Part shown: positions 10,911-22,662 of the stretch, one piece after another
Layout of the letters: every line of letters begins with the position of its first letter
How positions within the stretch are numbered: position 1 is the stretch's first letter
Assembly: GCF_003573695.1 (NCBI RefSeq)
Contig: NC_039358.1
Span: 96,596,117 to 96,660,116 of the forward strand
Length of the DNA stretch: 64,000 nucleotides
Direction: 5' to 3'
Origin: Papaver somniferum
Taxonomy: Eukaryota; Streptophyta; Magnoliopsida; Ranunculales; Papaveraceae
Position numbers and translations under genes: made by a program
The notes under the pieces: model-generated
The model's database searches: none
Seen by the model: the letters and a program-made list of their open reading frames with translations, nothing else
What the model was told of the DNA's origin: nothing

Positions 10911-13780
10911 GCTTCCTCTTCAGTTTGATTTACACTTGCGAATTACATGCTTCTTGATTGACCGTATTGAAGAAGTCCCTGACTGACGGTGAAGGAATTT
11001 CATGCTGAGCCTCAGTCCCCAAGCGTGATTTACATGGTTCTATCTTGTATGGTCGGTGGGTTTACCATAATAAAGATATCGCCATCTCTCCTCCGTGACT
11101 CTACTACTTCTCCGTGGAAAAATAAAATATGCAGAAGTTCGGATTACCTCTGTCTGTAGTGGTTGTTGCTACGGTGAAGCTTGAACAACAGTTCTCAACC
11201 GCAGCTGCGATCAGAAGAGATGTGAGAGACAGAAAGTTTTCTTGGGTTTAACTAAACCTGTTGGTCAAATTCTTCATTTATAATGCCCAAGACTCTAATG
11301 CTTGAGTGTCTCTTGATACTTGTGGGTTTCTTAATAAGAAATTCTAGTGCCTAAATAAAAATGTTTGCCTAAGTTCAAACCAGGGGTGCCCAAATAGCTA
11401 TGCATTGAGCAGGACACATGTCTCTACTTTCCCTTGATTTTCAACAGGTGGCTTGGAGTGAAGTCATGCAAACACACACACACACAAAAACAAAGGAGAA
11501 AAAAAAAGGGGGAGGTTTTTTTATTTTCCCTGGATTCTCTTCTTCTCTAATGTTCTCCTCCTCAAATTTAAGTTCTTCATGGATTATCTAAGAAAGCAGG
11601 AGTCTAGGGCTTAGGAATCATGAAGATTGGAACTAGAATGAACTGTATAAGGTAGGGGATATCTTTCTTTTGGATTAAAGTTTGATTTGATATTACCCTA
11701 ATTGTGTTTGGATCTGTTTGTTTGAATTGAGTTTAGATTGTCGAACTTTATTTGGTTTAAATCCATGGGTAGCTATTTAAGAACATCAATTTCATGTTTT
11801 GATAGTTTAATTTGATAAATTTGAAAATTTGGGGTTTATGTTGTGGAATTGAGAAATTTTCATCATAGCTCATAAGATTTGTAAATTGTTGGATTGGGTA
11901 CTTTATAAGAATCATGAATACTGTAAAATCGATTTGGTTGTAGAAAGTTTGGAATTTCTTATGAGTAATTCGTATTTGAACATCTTATTTACGACAACGT
12001 AATGAACCCTAAAATGTCAGTTTTAGTTATGTTAATATCTTTAGATCCAACGGTTGGATTGCGATGAAGTTTGAGTATCTTGTACTTAGTTGTGTTACAT
12101 ATTTACTGTTAACATTTCAAGACGATCAGGTCAAAATTACTATTGAAAAGTTTGGATAGATTGAGACTGCAGTTAGCTGGATTCAAACTGTGGACATCCC
12201 ACTATTTGTAGTATTACTCAATATCTGTTTATCGGATGAACCTGAATTTTTAGTATGATGTTCGCATGTATGTAGGTGACCTACTGTATAAAATTTATGA
12301 AGTTCTGATCATTTTAGGTCCCTAAAGTAATGGAAAACCTGGACTGAAATATGTGTATTGACAGTGAAGGCAGTCAGTTTGTAAAGCGTGTATCTCTTTA
12401 ATAGACCGTTAGAACTTGCTGAGTTTTGGAGATGTTGCTAATAATGGAGTATCAAGACTATAGTTTAAATTTCAAAGGGATCAGGTAATGTTTACTATTA
12501 CATATATTGGATCAACTAGGACTGCGATTTGTAAAGTAGTCATAGTCTTGTTTATATCCAATATAACGGTTAATGGTAAATAGTGAGCATATGAACCTGT
12601 TTTAATGTTCAATGAGGTTAGATAATTATAATTTATACTTGCTTTTGTCTTGGTAGCGGATGTGATGACCTTGGTACTAATCTTTCCATTGTCTAAGATT
12701 GTTAGTACTTAGTGGCAATGATTGCAAGTATAGCTTTTATAATCAATCTTTGTAATGCCAGGACTGAAACAAGAAAACATGTATGTTAGCATTTTCACCT
12801 ACATTCAGAGTTCTTAAAAATATCCATGTGGTATGGTTGTTAGTTAGTCGAACGTGGTGCTGGTTAATTAGTGACTTATTGTCCCTTTATTCTGTATCCT
12901 GTTGGTAAAGCAAGTGAGTCTTCAGTGGTGATTGTAGGCAACAGTTGTGGTTACCACCATTAGATAATGGCTTGTTTCCGGGTTGTTTTTTTTATTTAAA
13001 AAGTATGTACATAATTAAAATTAGATTGTAGTGCTGGTATGTACATTTGTGTTGCGAGCTTTCTATGTGCGAAAATTAGTAATGAGCTTATCATCTACAA
13101 CACTTACATAGTTTGTTGTTGACCGCTGCTTTAGAAATCATTGTTGCTAGTAACTTGTACATACCATCAATTGTTATAAGTGTTAACATTTTTGTGAGTA
13201 ATAATTCATTCACAATTGTAATTATTAACTTGGTTCAATTATATGGCATTTATAGACTTCTGACCCTTCCTGTATGTTTTGATGTTAAAGTTAAATACGG
13301 TTAGCTTGAGCACTAAAGTAAATGTTGTCAGTAATCGACTCTCTTGCATCATGTAACATAATGAGCGGTTTGTTGGATTTCATTGCAATGTTAGTCAAGT
13401 TGTGTAGTTTATGAATTGAATATATGTTTCTTAATACAATACATATTAGCTTGAATATCTCAATGACAGGGTCTTCGGTAAGATTTAGAAAGTATGAGAT
13501 GGCCTAATACTATCAACTGTTTGAAGAAATAGGTCAGAGAGTAGCTCTGACGCTTTGAATCGCGAAATGATGTATGGGATTGGCTCTGTTATGCATTTAA
13601 GCTGTATGTTTTTGGAAAGGGAAGTTTGATTAGATGACTGAATTTCGATTACTTTATTATAAGTGCATCCAGAAATACAACAACTGTAGTTTATTATAGT
13701 TTTGAGTGGTATTATGCATACAACATAGTTGTAGTCTGTTATCATCTCGAGTAGCAGGTACTGGTACAGATATATGCTGA
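10911..13780. other. Noncoding stretch, no gene recognised
   Basis: Mostly AT-rich sequence with a short (CA)n and A/G-rich run near 11470-11510. Frames are short and codon content is unconvincing on both strands. It resembles intergenic or old LTR-element DNA. No terminal repeats, tRNA or domain was recognised. Confidence 0.5.
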
Positions 13781-14370
13781 CGTCTTGTTCATCAATGGAT
13801 AGCTGCTAAGGTGACTATTGGTGATGCGATATGCTAGGGATACGTAACTCATACTATCCATACTAATTTGGTTACTGCTAAGCTAGAGATAGTTATTGCG
13901 ATGATGAGCAGTTCATACTATCTAATATAAGAGTTGATTGCTACCTAAAACAAGTAGTTCATATCAACTGATAAGGGATAGTTGCTACCATTATTAGTAG
14001 TTCATACTATCTAAACACAAAGAATGACAAACTACGGTCGTGCTTGATCCCTTCGAGCGACGGAGAGGGTACGTAGGCAGCCGCTATGCGGTTCAGCACA
14101 GCTATGCGGAGGTTATTCATATCGTCTGGAAAAGGTTGGTTGCTGCTTGGCAGTTCATACCAACCATTCCAAGAAGATTGTAACGTTGGCAGTAAGAGGT
14201 AGTTGCAGTAATTCCATTTGTTGTTCATACCACCTAGTGAGAGGTGATTATTACCGATCTAGGTAATTCGTATCATCTCTCCCAGTACTTGAGAAGGGAT
14301 GGTTACTGTCTATAGTGGCAGTTCATACCATCAATCTAGAGATAATTACTACCTTTCGAGTGGTTCATAT
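13780..14370. repeat. Degenerate tandem array of about 60-bp units
   Basis: Roughly nine to ten copies of a unit containing GATAGTTGCTACC followed about 20 bp later by AGTTCATACTATCT. The two halves are near reverse complements around GATAGT/ACTATC, so each unit could fold into a hairpin. Copies vary in spacing and sequence. Confidence 0.65.
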
Positions 14371-14410
14371 TATCTGAGAAAATGGTGTGTTGAGCTTGAT
14401 AGAGTATCGT

Positions 14411-14640
14411 GAGTTGTCAGGCCCACTGGGGCACCCCACCTATGGGTGGCTACCCGGAATATCGTTGCGGCAACGATGGCTGGTAACCAAAACTACCCTG
14501 ACATTGGCACTGGCCATTCCTCACCCGTCTGATACGGTGTGTTGTCAGGCCCACTGGGGCACCCCACCAACTCGGTGGCTATCCGGAAGACCATTGGCAC
14601 TGGCCGATGGTGGCTGGTATCCAGAACCATTCTGACAATT
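14411..14640. repeat. Two direct copies of a ~128-bp unit
   Basis: GTTGTCAGGCCCACTGGGGC begins at 14413 and again at 14541. Both copies continue with ACCCCACC, a GGTGGCTA(C/T)CCGGAA motif and a GGCTGGTA(A/T)CCA(A/G)AAC motif, ending in TGACA. GC content is well above the neighbouring DNA. Confidence 0.75.
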
Positions 14641-14789
14641 ACACGACCCTTAATCGAGGTTTCTGTTAAGCAGAATCTCAGTCTTTGAACCCTGGTGTTC
14701 GCTTGGGGATGGTGGTCACTTGCATAAGGTGACTCATATCATTTGTTTGGTAAAACCGAATTGGTCCGAAAAATTTGAAAGTTTGGTAT

Positions 14790-16170
14790 CTTGAATGGCG
14801 TATCAGAGTGTCGGAGCTTGCCAAGTGGTCCTAACCCGACCCATAAATTCTCTGGTCCGTCACAAGAGACTGGGAGGAAGATGGCGCGAACTTGGCGGTC
14901 TTCATATAGTGGTAGAGCTCGTCTCGTTATTAGAGGGAGAAGCTAATGATGGAACCGATGGCTTCTTGATGTCTTCTCATGGAATGAAGAAGAGGGGGAC
15001 AGTCCCCTGCCCACGAGTATCCATTGAGCCTTCGACTTGATAGATGTTGCCACTCTGGGTTCATGAGACCGTCTTTACGCCTGCGTTGCGCTTCACAGAC
15101 GTCCAAGAATATCACCGACCTTTGACAATACTTCTGCACTCTTGAGTATATATTCGTCTTTGGACATCTTGGAACGATGGTGTCTTTGAGGAGTAGGGAA
15201 GTTCCTTCATGCGAATGACTTAACTAATGATGAAGCTCTTGACATGGAGAATCTGTATGTACCTCTTAAGACCCAGGTGCAATCTCCTTTGATAACGCAG
15301 CTACTTCTTCTACGGGAGACGAAATTCTGAAAGCGTCTCTCATTGATGTTGCTGCCGTCGATCCATACATGGAATATCTTGGACGTTGTTTCATCATTGT
15401 GGCGGTCGTGCATGTGCTATTGGAGTTGGAGTTGGAGTTGGCGATCTTGGACGCGCAGGATGTTGTATCTCGGTGGTTTTCCTCTTACTGCTTCAGCGGA
15501 ACTTCTTACAAAGGCTGAAGATTGTATTGCCCGTTGGTGAAATATATGTTTCCACGAACATTGTGAGGCTCTTCATTACTGGCAGGCTTGCTGTTTCCAG
15601 CAGAGCAGGTGCTGTCGTAATTGCACCATGCTCATACATCCTTATCTGGTTGTAGCCGCTACATACATCCATGGAGGAGAACATGCCGTGTTCGCTGGTA
15701 GCATCTACCAACATGTCGTTGTTAGGTAGAGGAAATCGTCATTGGGGCAACATTCGTTCAAGTCTCTGGAATCCATGTAACACCTGATCTCGCGCCTGAA
15801 TTGCCTCGTAGATTGTTTGACCGGCTTGGATCGGAGATTGTATGAATGCTTACACAAGGTCGAGCTGATGGAGATAGGCCTAGGAGATTCCTCATCGTCG
15901 AGCTCATCAATTGTGGAGTTGGTACCATCTTGTAGCTGTCGTGGAGCATCCATCACCTCTTCCTGCGGATCGTTGTTGTTGTAGCATTCCGTTGGGCGGA
16001 GAGACTGGGTAATGGTCTCCCCTGCTGATTGCTAACAGAGACGTCGGTATACAGTTTTCCCTTTCTGGTCACGGCTTGCCACGAAACATGGGTTGTGGCT
16101 TCACCGGATGAAGAGGAATGCCTTGTCAGCAAAGGTGCGTCGTGGGGATTAGCCCTCAATGATGCAAGTC
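14790..16170 (-). pseudogene. Decayed Ty3 pol fragment
   Basis: On the minus strand near 15800-15750 the peptide RDLNECCPNDDFLYL resembles the Ty3 RT motif DLNKACPKDDFPLP. After a frameshift, MLVDATSEHGMFSSMDVCSG followed by YNQIRM matches the next RT block, where the family has MLVD-TAGH-MFSFMD-SGYNQI. Further minus-strand pieces (15207-15413 and 14930-15139, with a Cys/Arg-rich CEAQRRRKDGLMNPE) may be later pol parts but are not certain. Stops and shifts are frequent. It abuts the truncated 5' LTR of element A at about 16171. Confidence 0.6.
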
Positions 16171-16861
16171 GAGGTATTTCTGTGGGAGACAAATTTATCT
16201 ATTCAATAGACTTTTCTGTGTGAGACAGATTTATTTATCAAGTTTTCGACTTTGGGTCGTAGCAACTCTTAGTTGTGGGTGAGATCAGCTAAGGGATTCA
16301 AGTGCGCAGAATCCAGCGTGGTTCAAGGCGTAAAGAACGCGACTGTACCTTAATCAGTGTGAGATTGGTTAGGGCTCAACTACATTCCAGTCTGAAGTTA
16401 ATTGGTAGTAGGCTAGAGTCTGTAGCGGCTTAATACAGTGTGGTATTTAAATCTGGACTAGGTCCCGGGGTTTTTATGAATTTGCGGTTTCCTCGTTAAC
16501 AAAATTTCTGGTGTCTGTGTTATTTCTTTTCCGCATTATATTTTTATATAATTGAAATATCACAGGTTGTGCGTAGTTTAATCAATTAGATAATCCAACC
16601 TTTGGTTGTTGATATAAATTGATTGACACTTGGATATTGGTCTTTGGTACCATCCAAGTTATTTCTCATATTAATCCGGCTCACAGATTTCTATCTGTTC
16701 GATTGCATATTGATTTGACAAATTGAGATATAACTCTTGGATGTATTTTCCTTGATTGAGTCTGACTATCTAGTTGGTTCTCTTGGAAATATATTGGAGT
16801 TAGTCCATAGAGATTGCCTAAACCAAATATTGGGTGTGGTTGTTAGACCCACGGTTTTTCA
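16171..16861 (+). repeat. Element A 5' LTR, truncated
   Basis: The last 0.7 kb of an LTR, matching the corresponding part of A's 3' LTR from the GTGGGAGACA(A/G)ATTTATC block onward. It ends GGTTTTTCA two bases before the primer site. It contains the block ACTAGGTCCCGGGGTTTTT shared by all SIRE-like LTRs in this window. Confidence 0.8.
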
Positions 16862-16863
16862 GT

Positions 16864-16875
16864 TGGTATCAGAGC
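16864..16875 (+). other. Element A primer binding site
   Basis: TGGTATCAGAGC, the standard plant initiator-Met tRNA primer site, two bases after the LTR end at 16861. Confidence 0.9.
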
Positions 16876-16927
16876 AGGCAAACACGTTTAAGACCTCATA
16901 AGTATGTGTTTGTAGCAATCTGATTCT

Positions 16928-18604
16928 GTGGACAAAAGTGCTATCTCTATAAACGGACCACCAGTCTTCGATGGCTCGAATTACTCATGGTGGAAAATTG
17001 TTATGCGTGCTTTTCTACGAGCTCGTGATTTCCAAACATGGGTTCATATTGTTATTGGCTATGATCCTCCGGTTGTTACAGAAGGCGATGTTACTTTTCC
17101 AAAGGATATTGGTGAGTATGTGCCTGACGAGATCCTTGTTGCAATGCAAAATTCTGACGGCCTAAATGCAATCATAGATGCCATTACCCTAGATGTTCAG
17201 CACCATGTCACTACGTGCACTAAGTCTAAAGAAGCCTGGGATATCTTAGAAACTGTATTCGAAGGAAATTCCTCTGAGAAAGAAGTTAGGCTTCAAAACC
17301 TATGTTCTGATTGGGAAAACCTTCGTATGACTGATGAAGATTCATTTGATGAATTTAATCACAAAGTGTTTGAAATTATTAATGCATCTTTTGCATTGGG
17401 TAAGACTATTCCTGAAAAGGACATTGTGATGAAAATTCTCAGATCGCTTCCAGCTAGATACGATTCTAAGAAACACGCCATCGTTGAAGGAAATAACCTT
17501 GATACACTTTCCAGAAATACTCTTGCTGGAAAGCTAAATATTTTTTTATCTTGAACTGAGTAAAAGAAAAAAAAACGTCACATGTCTTGCAATCCTATTG
17601 TTGCATCTGATAAAAAGTATAGACGTCCAAAATTGATTGATACAAAGGATGAGAATTACTTTAACTCAACTCTCTTGTTGTTTGTGCAACAGTTAAAGAG
17701 AACTCTTAGATATAGAAAAAGAAAGTCTCAAAAGAATTTGTCTTCAATCAATGGAAAGGATAGAAAAGTTCACAAAGACTATGACAATAGAACTTGTTCC
17801 AAGTGCTATAAAAGTGTTCATAATGTCTCTGGTTATCCTGATAAGGAGGTTAGTGAGTTAACCAAAGCATGGATGGCAACTCTTGACTACTGTCCTAAGG
17901 AAAATGTTTATGAAAGTTCACTCAACTACTTTGCTGATAATCACACTTGTCTTTCTAACAACTCCGATTTTTCCATGATACACGATCTCGCTTCCCCAGA
18001 AGAGAAAATTGATCTTTTGACCAAAGACCTATACTCAATGAAGAGTATATTTCAACTGGAAAAGGAAGCCTGGATTAAAAGGATCGAAAATCTTGAATAT
18101 CAACTGTTTGAATTAAAACAAGAGAGTGAGACTTCTCGCAATAGTGTTTTTAAAAAAGAGAATCGATTATTTTCGATAAACTCTTGTAAAATTAATCAAC
18201 GTCATACTCCTGAAAATATGTCATTCTCAAATATCTCTTGTGATGAGAAAGACATATCAAAATACAATGTCACAACAAATTATTTGTCTCTCTTGTATAA
18301 AAATCAGGATCACTCTGAGTTGGTTTATACAAAGGTTCTTGAAAAATCCTCTTCTGTTAATTCATATCAAAATAAGAACAGAAAATATCCTAAGAAATCT
18401 ACATCACTTTCGAAAGAGATAATCAGAACCGTTCATAGTTTTCAAAAATCAATAAAGAAGGCTTTCATAACTCTGCAGGAAAGGAACACGTCTACCATTG
18501 ATTGTCTCCCTATAAAAAGATATCAGAAACTAGGAATAACAAGATCTTCCTATTCTTATAAGAATCCACCCGGTCCCTTAGTGGATGGGAGAAATTACAA
18601 TTTG
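16928..18604 (+). pseudogene. Element A Copia gag, frameshifted
   Basis: The first part (16928-17554) is a good Copia gag (UBN2-type) core: PPVFDGSNYSWWKIVMRAFL, then KSKEAWDILETVFEG, then LRSLPARYDSKKHAIVEG. There is no in-frame ATG; the frame opens at a GTG just after a TAG, so the start appears lost. After a shift in a poly(T)/poly(A) stretch at 17540-17575 the gag resumes (17582-18604) with a basic region and a zinc knuckle CSKCYKSVHNVSGY, where the fourth ligand Cys is Tyr. It continues with a Lys-rich, coiled C-terminus. Gag would build the virus-like particle; this copy is inactive. Confidence 0.8.
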
Positions 18605-20532
18605 TAATAGATTCTGAGATTGTTCTTTTTTTCCCTTGAACGAGGACTATAATCTTCAAAGAGGGCTGTGAAAAGATTTTTGTTATTTGTCTCTTTACAT
18701 TCTTTTCCTGAAATTGTATTTTCTGAGTCAAGAACCGTTTATGTGATTAAAACGGTTTTCCTATTAAAGTTCGTTTCTCTTTGCTACCCTAAATTTTGTT
18801 AGGGTTTTGGTCAAAGGTCTTTTGGGGAATTTGTTCCATATCTTCTTCTTTATAAGATAAAAGATTTCATTCCTTTAAGCAAGCATTTCATTTTCTGAGT
18901 TCTATGATGTCATCTTCAAGTCTTTCCAGTAAAGAAGATGTGTATGGACTATTCTTTTTCCCTCTAAGAAAGTTCGTTTTGGTTCCTACGATAATGAGAT
19001 GTGTCATGATAAACGTGATTCCTCGTCCGATGGGAATCCTATCGTCTCTCATTTTGAAAAATTCTCATTAACTATGAATCTTGTCGTACGTGCTTTTAAG
19101 AATGAACTCGAATCTTCTACCAAAAGACTTGAGGACAAGATGGATAATCTTGAATCCAGGATTGATCTAATCGAAGACGAGCTTGATGATTATAGGGAAT
19201 ATGAGAAGAGTCTTCAAAATAAGTGAAATGATTTTCTACTTCTTGTTTAAATAATTTCTAGGAAACTTCTGATGAGAATTTATTCTTGTGCTTTAAGAAG
19301 GATAACTAGGGTTTGGAATAGCTTATTTTGTGATTACACATTGTTACTGCCAACGATTTTCATCTTGTAATGTTTTTAGATTTATTTACTTAAATTCTAA
19401 AGTTTATTTGGAAGTTGATTTTGCAGTATAAATCTTTATTGGTTTTATATATTGCAAAAATTATTATGGGATATGTGTATTTGCGTCCTTGAACTATGAT
19501 TATCCCATATATGTCAAAAGTTAAGCCTATTATGTCATTATGCAAATATTGATGGAAGATAGGATGAACTTTTGATTTGAAAAGATTAAGTCTATGATAT
19601 CATTATGCAAATATTGATGAAAAATATAATGAATGTTTGAATATTCCGCAATATTGATCTTTCCCTGATCCACTTCTATGTGAAAGTATTGTATGGCTCC
19701 GTAAGTTCTTTTATGTTGAGCATTTCCGATTAAATTAATCATAGGTTTTCTTGTGATTAATTTAATTGATTTTTCTAGATACAGATTCATGTTTCATGTA
19801 ATTTGTTAATGTCCAAAGAAATCTTTCTTTTCTTGTGAAAGTAAGGTCGCTCTTGTTGTTCCTTTCAGGACATATTATAGGGGAGAGTTCTTAATTGAAC
19901 TTGTGCTTAATTTCCAAATCTTTGTGGGGAGTGCGGCTGTGGAATATTGTATGAGTTTTCTTGTATCTTTATAATATCCTTGATGAATATACTAAGTTTC
20001 GACTATGTGAAATCATCGAAACAAAGTTGATATGTTCTCTTTTAGTCATGAAGTATCTCTATGAGAATTTCATTATGATCCCACTAGTTTTCGTACCATT
20101 GCTAATTCATATTGACAAAAGGTGGGAGAATTAATGTGTAGTTCACAGTACAAATACATATGGTTTACGGATCATTATGTAAGGGGGAGTGGTTTTCATT
20201 TTGAGATAAAGTATTGACTAAGGGGGAGTGGTATATATCACCGTAGTATTATTGTCAAAGTTGTGATACAATTGAACTTTGATGCTGTGTAATAATACTA
20301 TGAAACTGTATAACGATGATTGAGAGCTATTGTTTTCTCATTGTTATTGCTACGGATATTCAACAACGATGATGCTGAGTTGAACACATTTAGAATCATT
20401 GGGGTACTTGGAAGTGACAAAGATTTCGAGTAATGTTGAAGAACCAAGGAGATCAAGCATTTGGATGAGAAAATACAAAGTTTATTTATTTTGTAATCCA
20501 TATGTATTGATAGTTTTGTCACTAAAATTGAC
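18605..20532 (+). other. Element A 3' internal noncoding part
   Basis: No pol or envelope-like gene. A 75-codon frame at 18999-19226 encodes a strongly charged probable coiled coil (STKRLEDKMDNLESRIDLIE) with no known family. From about 19290 (AACTAG-GTTTGGAATAGC) to the polypurine tract the sequence is collinear with 53280-54822 of element C. It includes a hairpin near 19728-19768 formed by ATTAAATTAATCAT and its near complement. Confidence 0.6.
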
Positions 20533-20544
20533 AAAGGGGGAGAT
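20533..20544 (+). other. Element A polypurine tract
   Basis: AAAGGGGGAGAT directly before the 3' LTR start TGTTAGAGCA. The same tract precedes the 3' LTR of element C. Confidence 0.85.
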
Positions 20545-21896
20545 TGTTAGAGCACTGCTCGGTCGAACTCGCAAGTGTTGCTATCTCAAGCTTGTTTATC
20601 AATGTTAGTGATCAAAACTATAAGTCTTGATTTCTAGTCTACTTATAGTGATGTCTCGGACTAGGATAGATTGTATAGTTGAGCATTAGACTTCACGGTG
20701 TTCATTAATTGAAGACGAAGAACTAAGGCGAGCTTGTGGAACTTCATCAACAAAAGGTATATGGAAACTTGAACTCATCTATCACTCAAAAGTATATCTA
20801 CTTTATCTCATATTTGAGACAAAAAGTCGTATTGCTATATAGATTTCAATCATACACATTTGGTATTTCGAGTCGAGTTTATCTCGCTTATCTATTTCCC
20901 GGAATATGTGTTGGTAAGCTTTCGCTTTAACCAAGTTCATCTTTTATTCTTGACGAAAGTCAAAAGATGATCATGTGAAAATCGTCTTGTAACATCTTAC
21001 ATGATTTGTGTGAGACAATCATTTGATGTAGACTCGGAATGTTTCGTATTGATCATTCGATCACTTGAAAATTGCTCTGAAGCTAATAGTTTGTGTGAGA
21101 CAGCTATTGTCGTCTTCCGATAATATTTCAATGATTTAAATGAGGGTTTAGAACATATAACCATGATTAGATATAAACATAGTTTGTGTATTCACATTTG
21201 TGTAAAGTCCAAGTCCGGGAACCATGCTATGCATACCGATACGCGTAATGGTTGGTTGATGGAAGTTCGGACTTAAGTATGCGTACCCGTACGCGTACTG
21301 GCAGAAGTTCAAGTCCGTGAATTTTTGATGGTGTTTGGAAGAGTACTAGTATGTCTACCCATTCGCGTACTGGCGAAACCCGAACTCAGTCCGGCTACTT
21401 AAGTATACGTACCCGTTTGCATACTTGAGTAGGTTATGTTCTAAAATCGGTTTGTTCATGAAATAATGCAAGGAATGCAATCTTTTGCAAACCGTGGATG
21501 TAATGTTCATGAAATGATTCTAGTGAATCAAAATCAATTTTGCTTCAATTGTGTCTTGTATACTTCTATGAGAATATAAACAATTGAAAAACTCTCTAAC
21601 TAGTTTCATTTGAGTCATTTGAACTAGTTATGATAAAGATGAATTAGGTTGATATGAAAGTGCTCATATGGCTTACCATTGGTTAACTATTGTTGAACCA
21701 ACTAAGTGAACACGTTTAGGTACGGTTACCTTTATCTAAATGATGACGATGATACATTTCATTTGTGTATAACAAGCTAAGTTTGACGGTTGAAAGATAT
21801 TAGCTTGAATCTAATCTAATCAGGTTTTCATCTAACGATGAATATCGAATGCTTTGTTACCAAGGTAGCATTGATTGCAAACCCTGATTTGAAGAC

Positions 21897-21904
21897 TATA
21901 TAAA
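21897..21904 (+). promoter_or_regulatory. TATA box in element A 3' LTR
   Basis: GACTATATAAAGGAGAACTC, matching the ACTATATAAGGGAGAACTC of element C's LTRs at 50052 and 56065. It is the likely LTR promoter core. Confidence 0.6.
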
Positions 21905-22662
21905 GGAGAACTCTAGTAACTGGGAAACCTAATACCCACACCTCCTGTGTGATACTAGTTGCGACCAGAGTCGATTCTCCTTTAACCTTAGGTTTTTTTT
22001 AAAACCCTGTAGGTTAACGACTTAAATACTTCATTGGGATTTTGAAGCCATACCCAACTATTTTCTCTGTAGTTGCGTGTTTTGATCTTGTTGTTTTCTA
22101 TCGTGATTGGGTACTATCTTCTTTAAGATTTGCTCGAGATTTAATCTCCGATAGGTAAGATTGAAAAGTATTCACAAACATCTTTGTCTCACCGTTTCTG
22201 ATTCCACAATATCTTGTTTCGTTAATCGATTAAGATTATTGTGAGGTGATTGATAATACTAGGTTGTTCTTTTGGAATATAAGTCTGGTTTATCAATTGG
22301 TTCATGTTCACCTTGATTTATCAAAATACGGAACAAAACTCTTAGGTATATTTGTGGGAGACAGATTTATCTATTCAATAGACTTTTCTGTGTGATACAG
22401 ATTTGTTTATCAAGTCTTCGACTTTGGTTCGTAGCAACTCTAAGTTGTGGGTGAGATCAACTAAGGGAATCAAGTGCACAGAATCCGGCGTGGTTCAAGA
22501 AGCGTAAGGAACACGAATGTACCTTGATCAGTGTGAGATTGGTTAGGGCTCAACTACATTCCAAACCGAAGTTAGCTTGGTAGTAGGATAATGTCTGTAG
22601 TGGCTTAATACAGTGTGGTGTTCGAATCTGGACTAGGTCCCGGGGTTTTTTTGCATTTGCGG

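Noticed and set aside
14930..15139. Integrase zinc-finger call for the Cys-rich minus-strand peptide
   Set aside because: Only a weak resemblance; the His ligands and spacing of an H2C2 finger are not visible.
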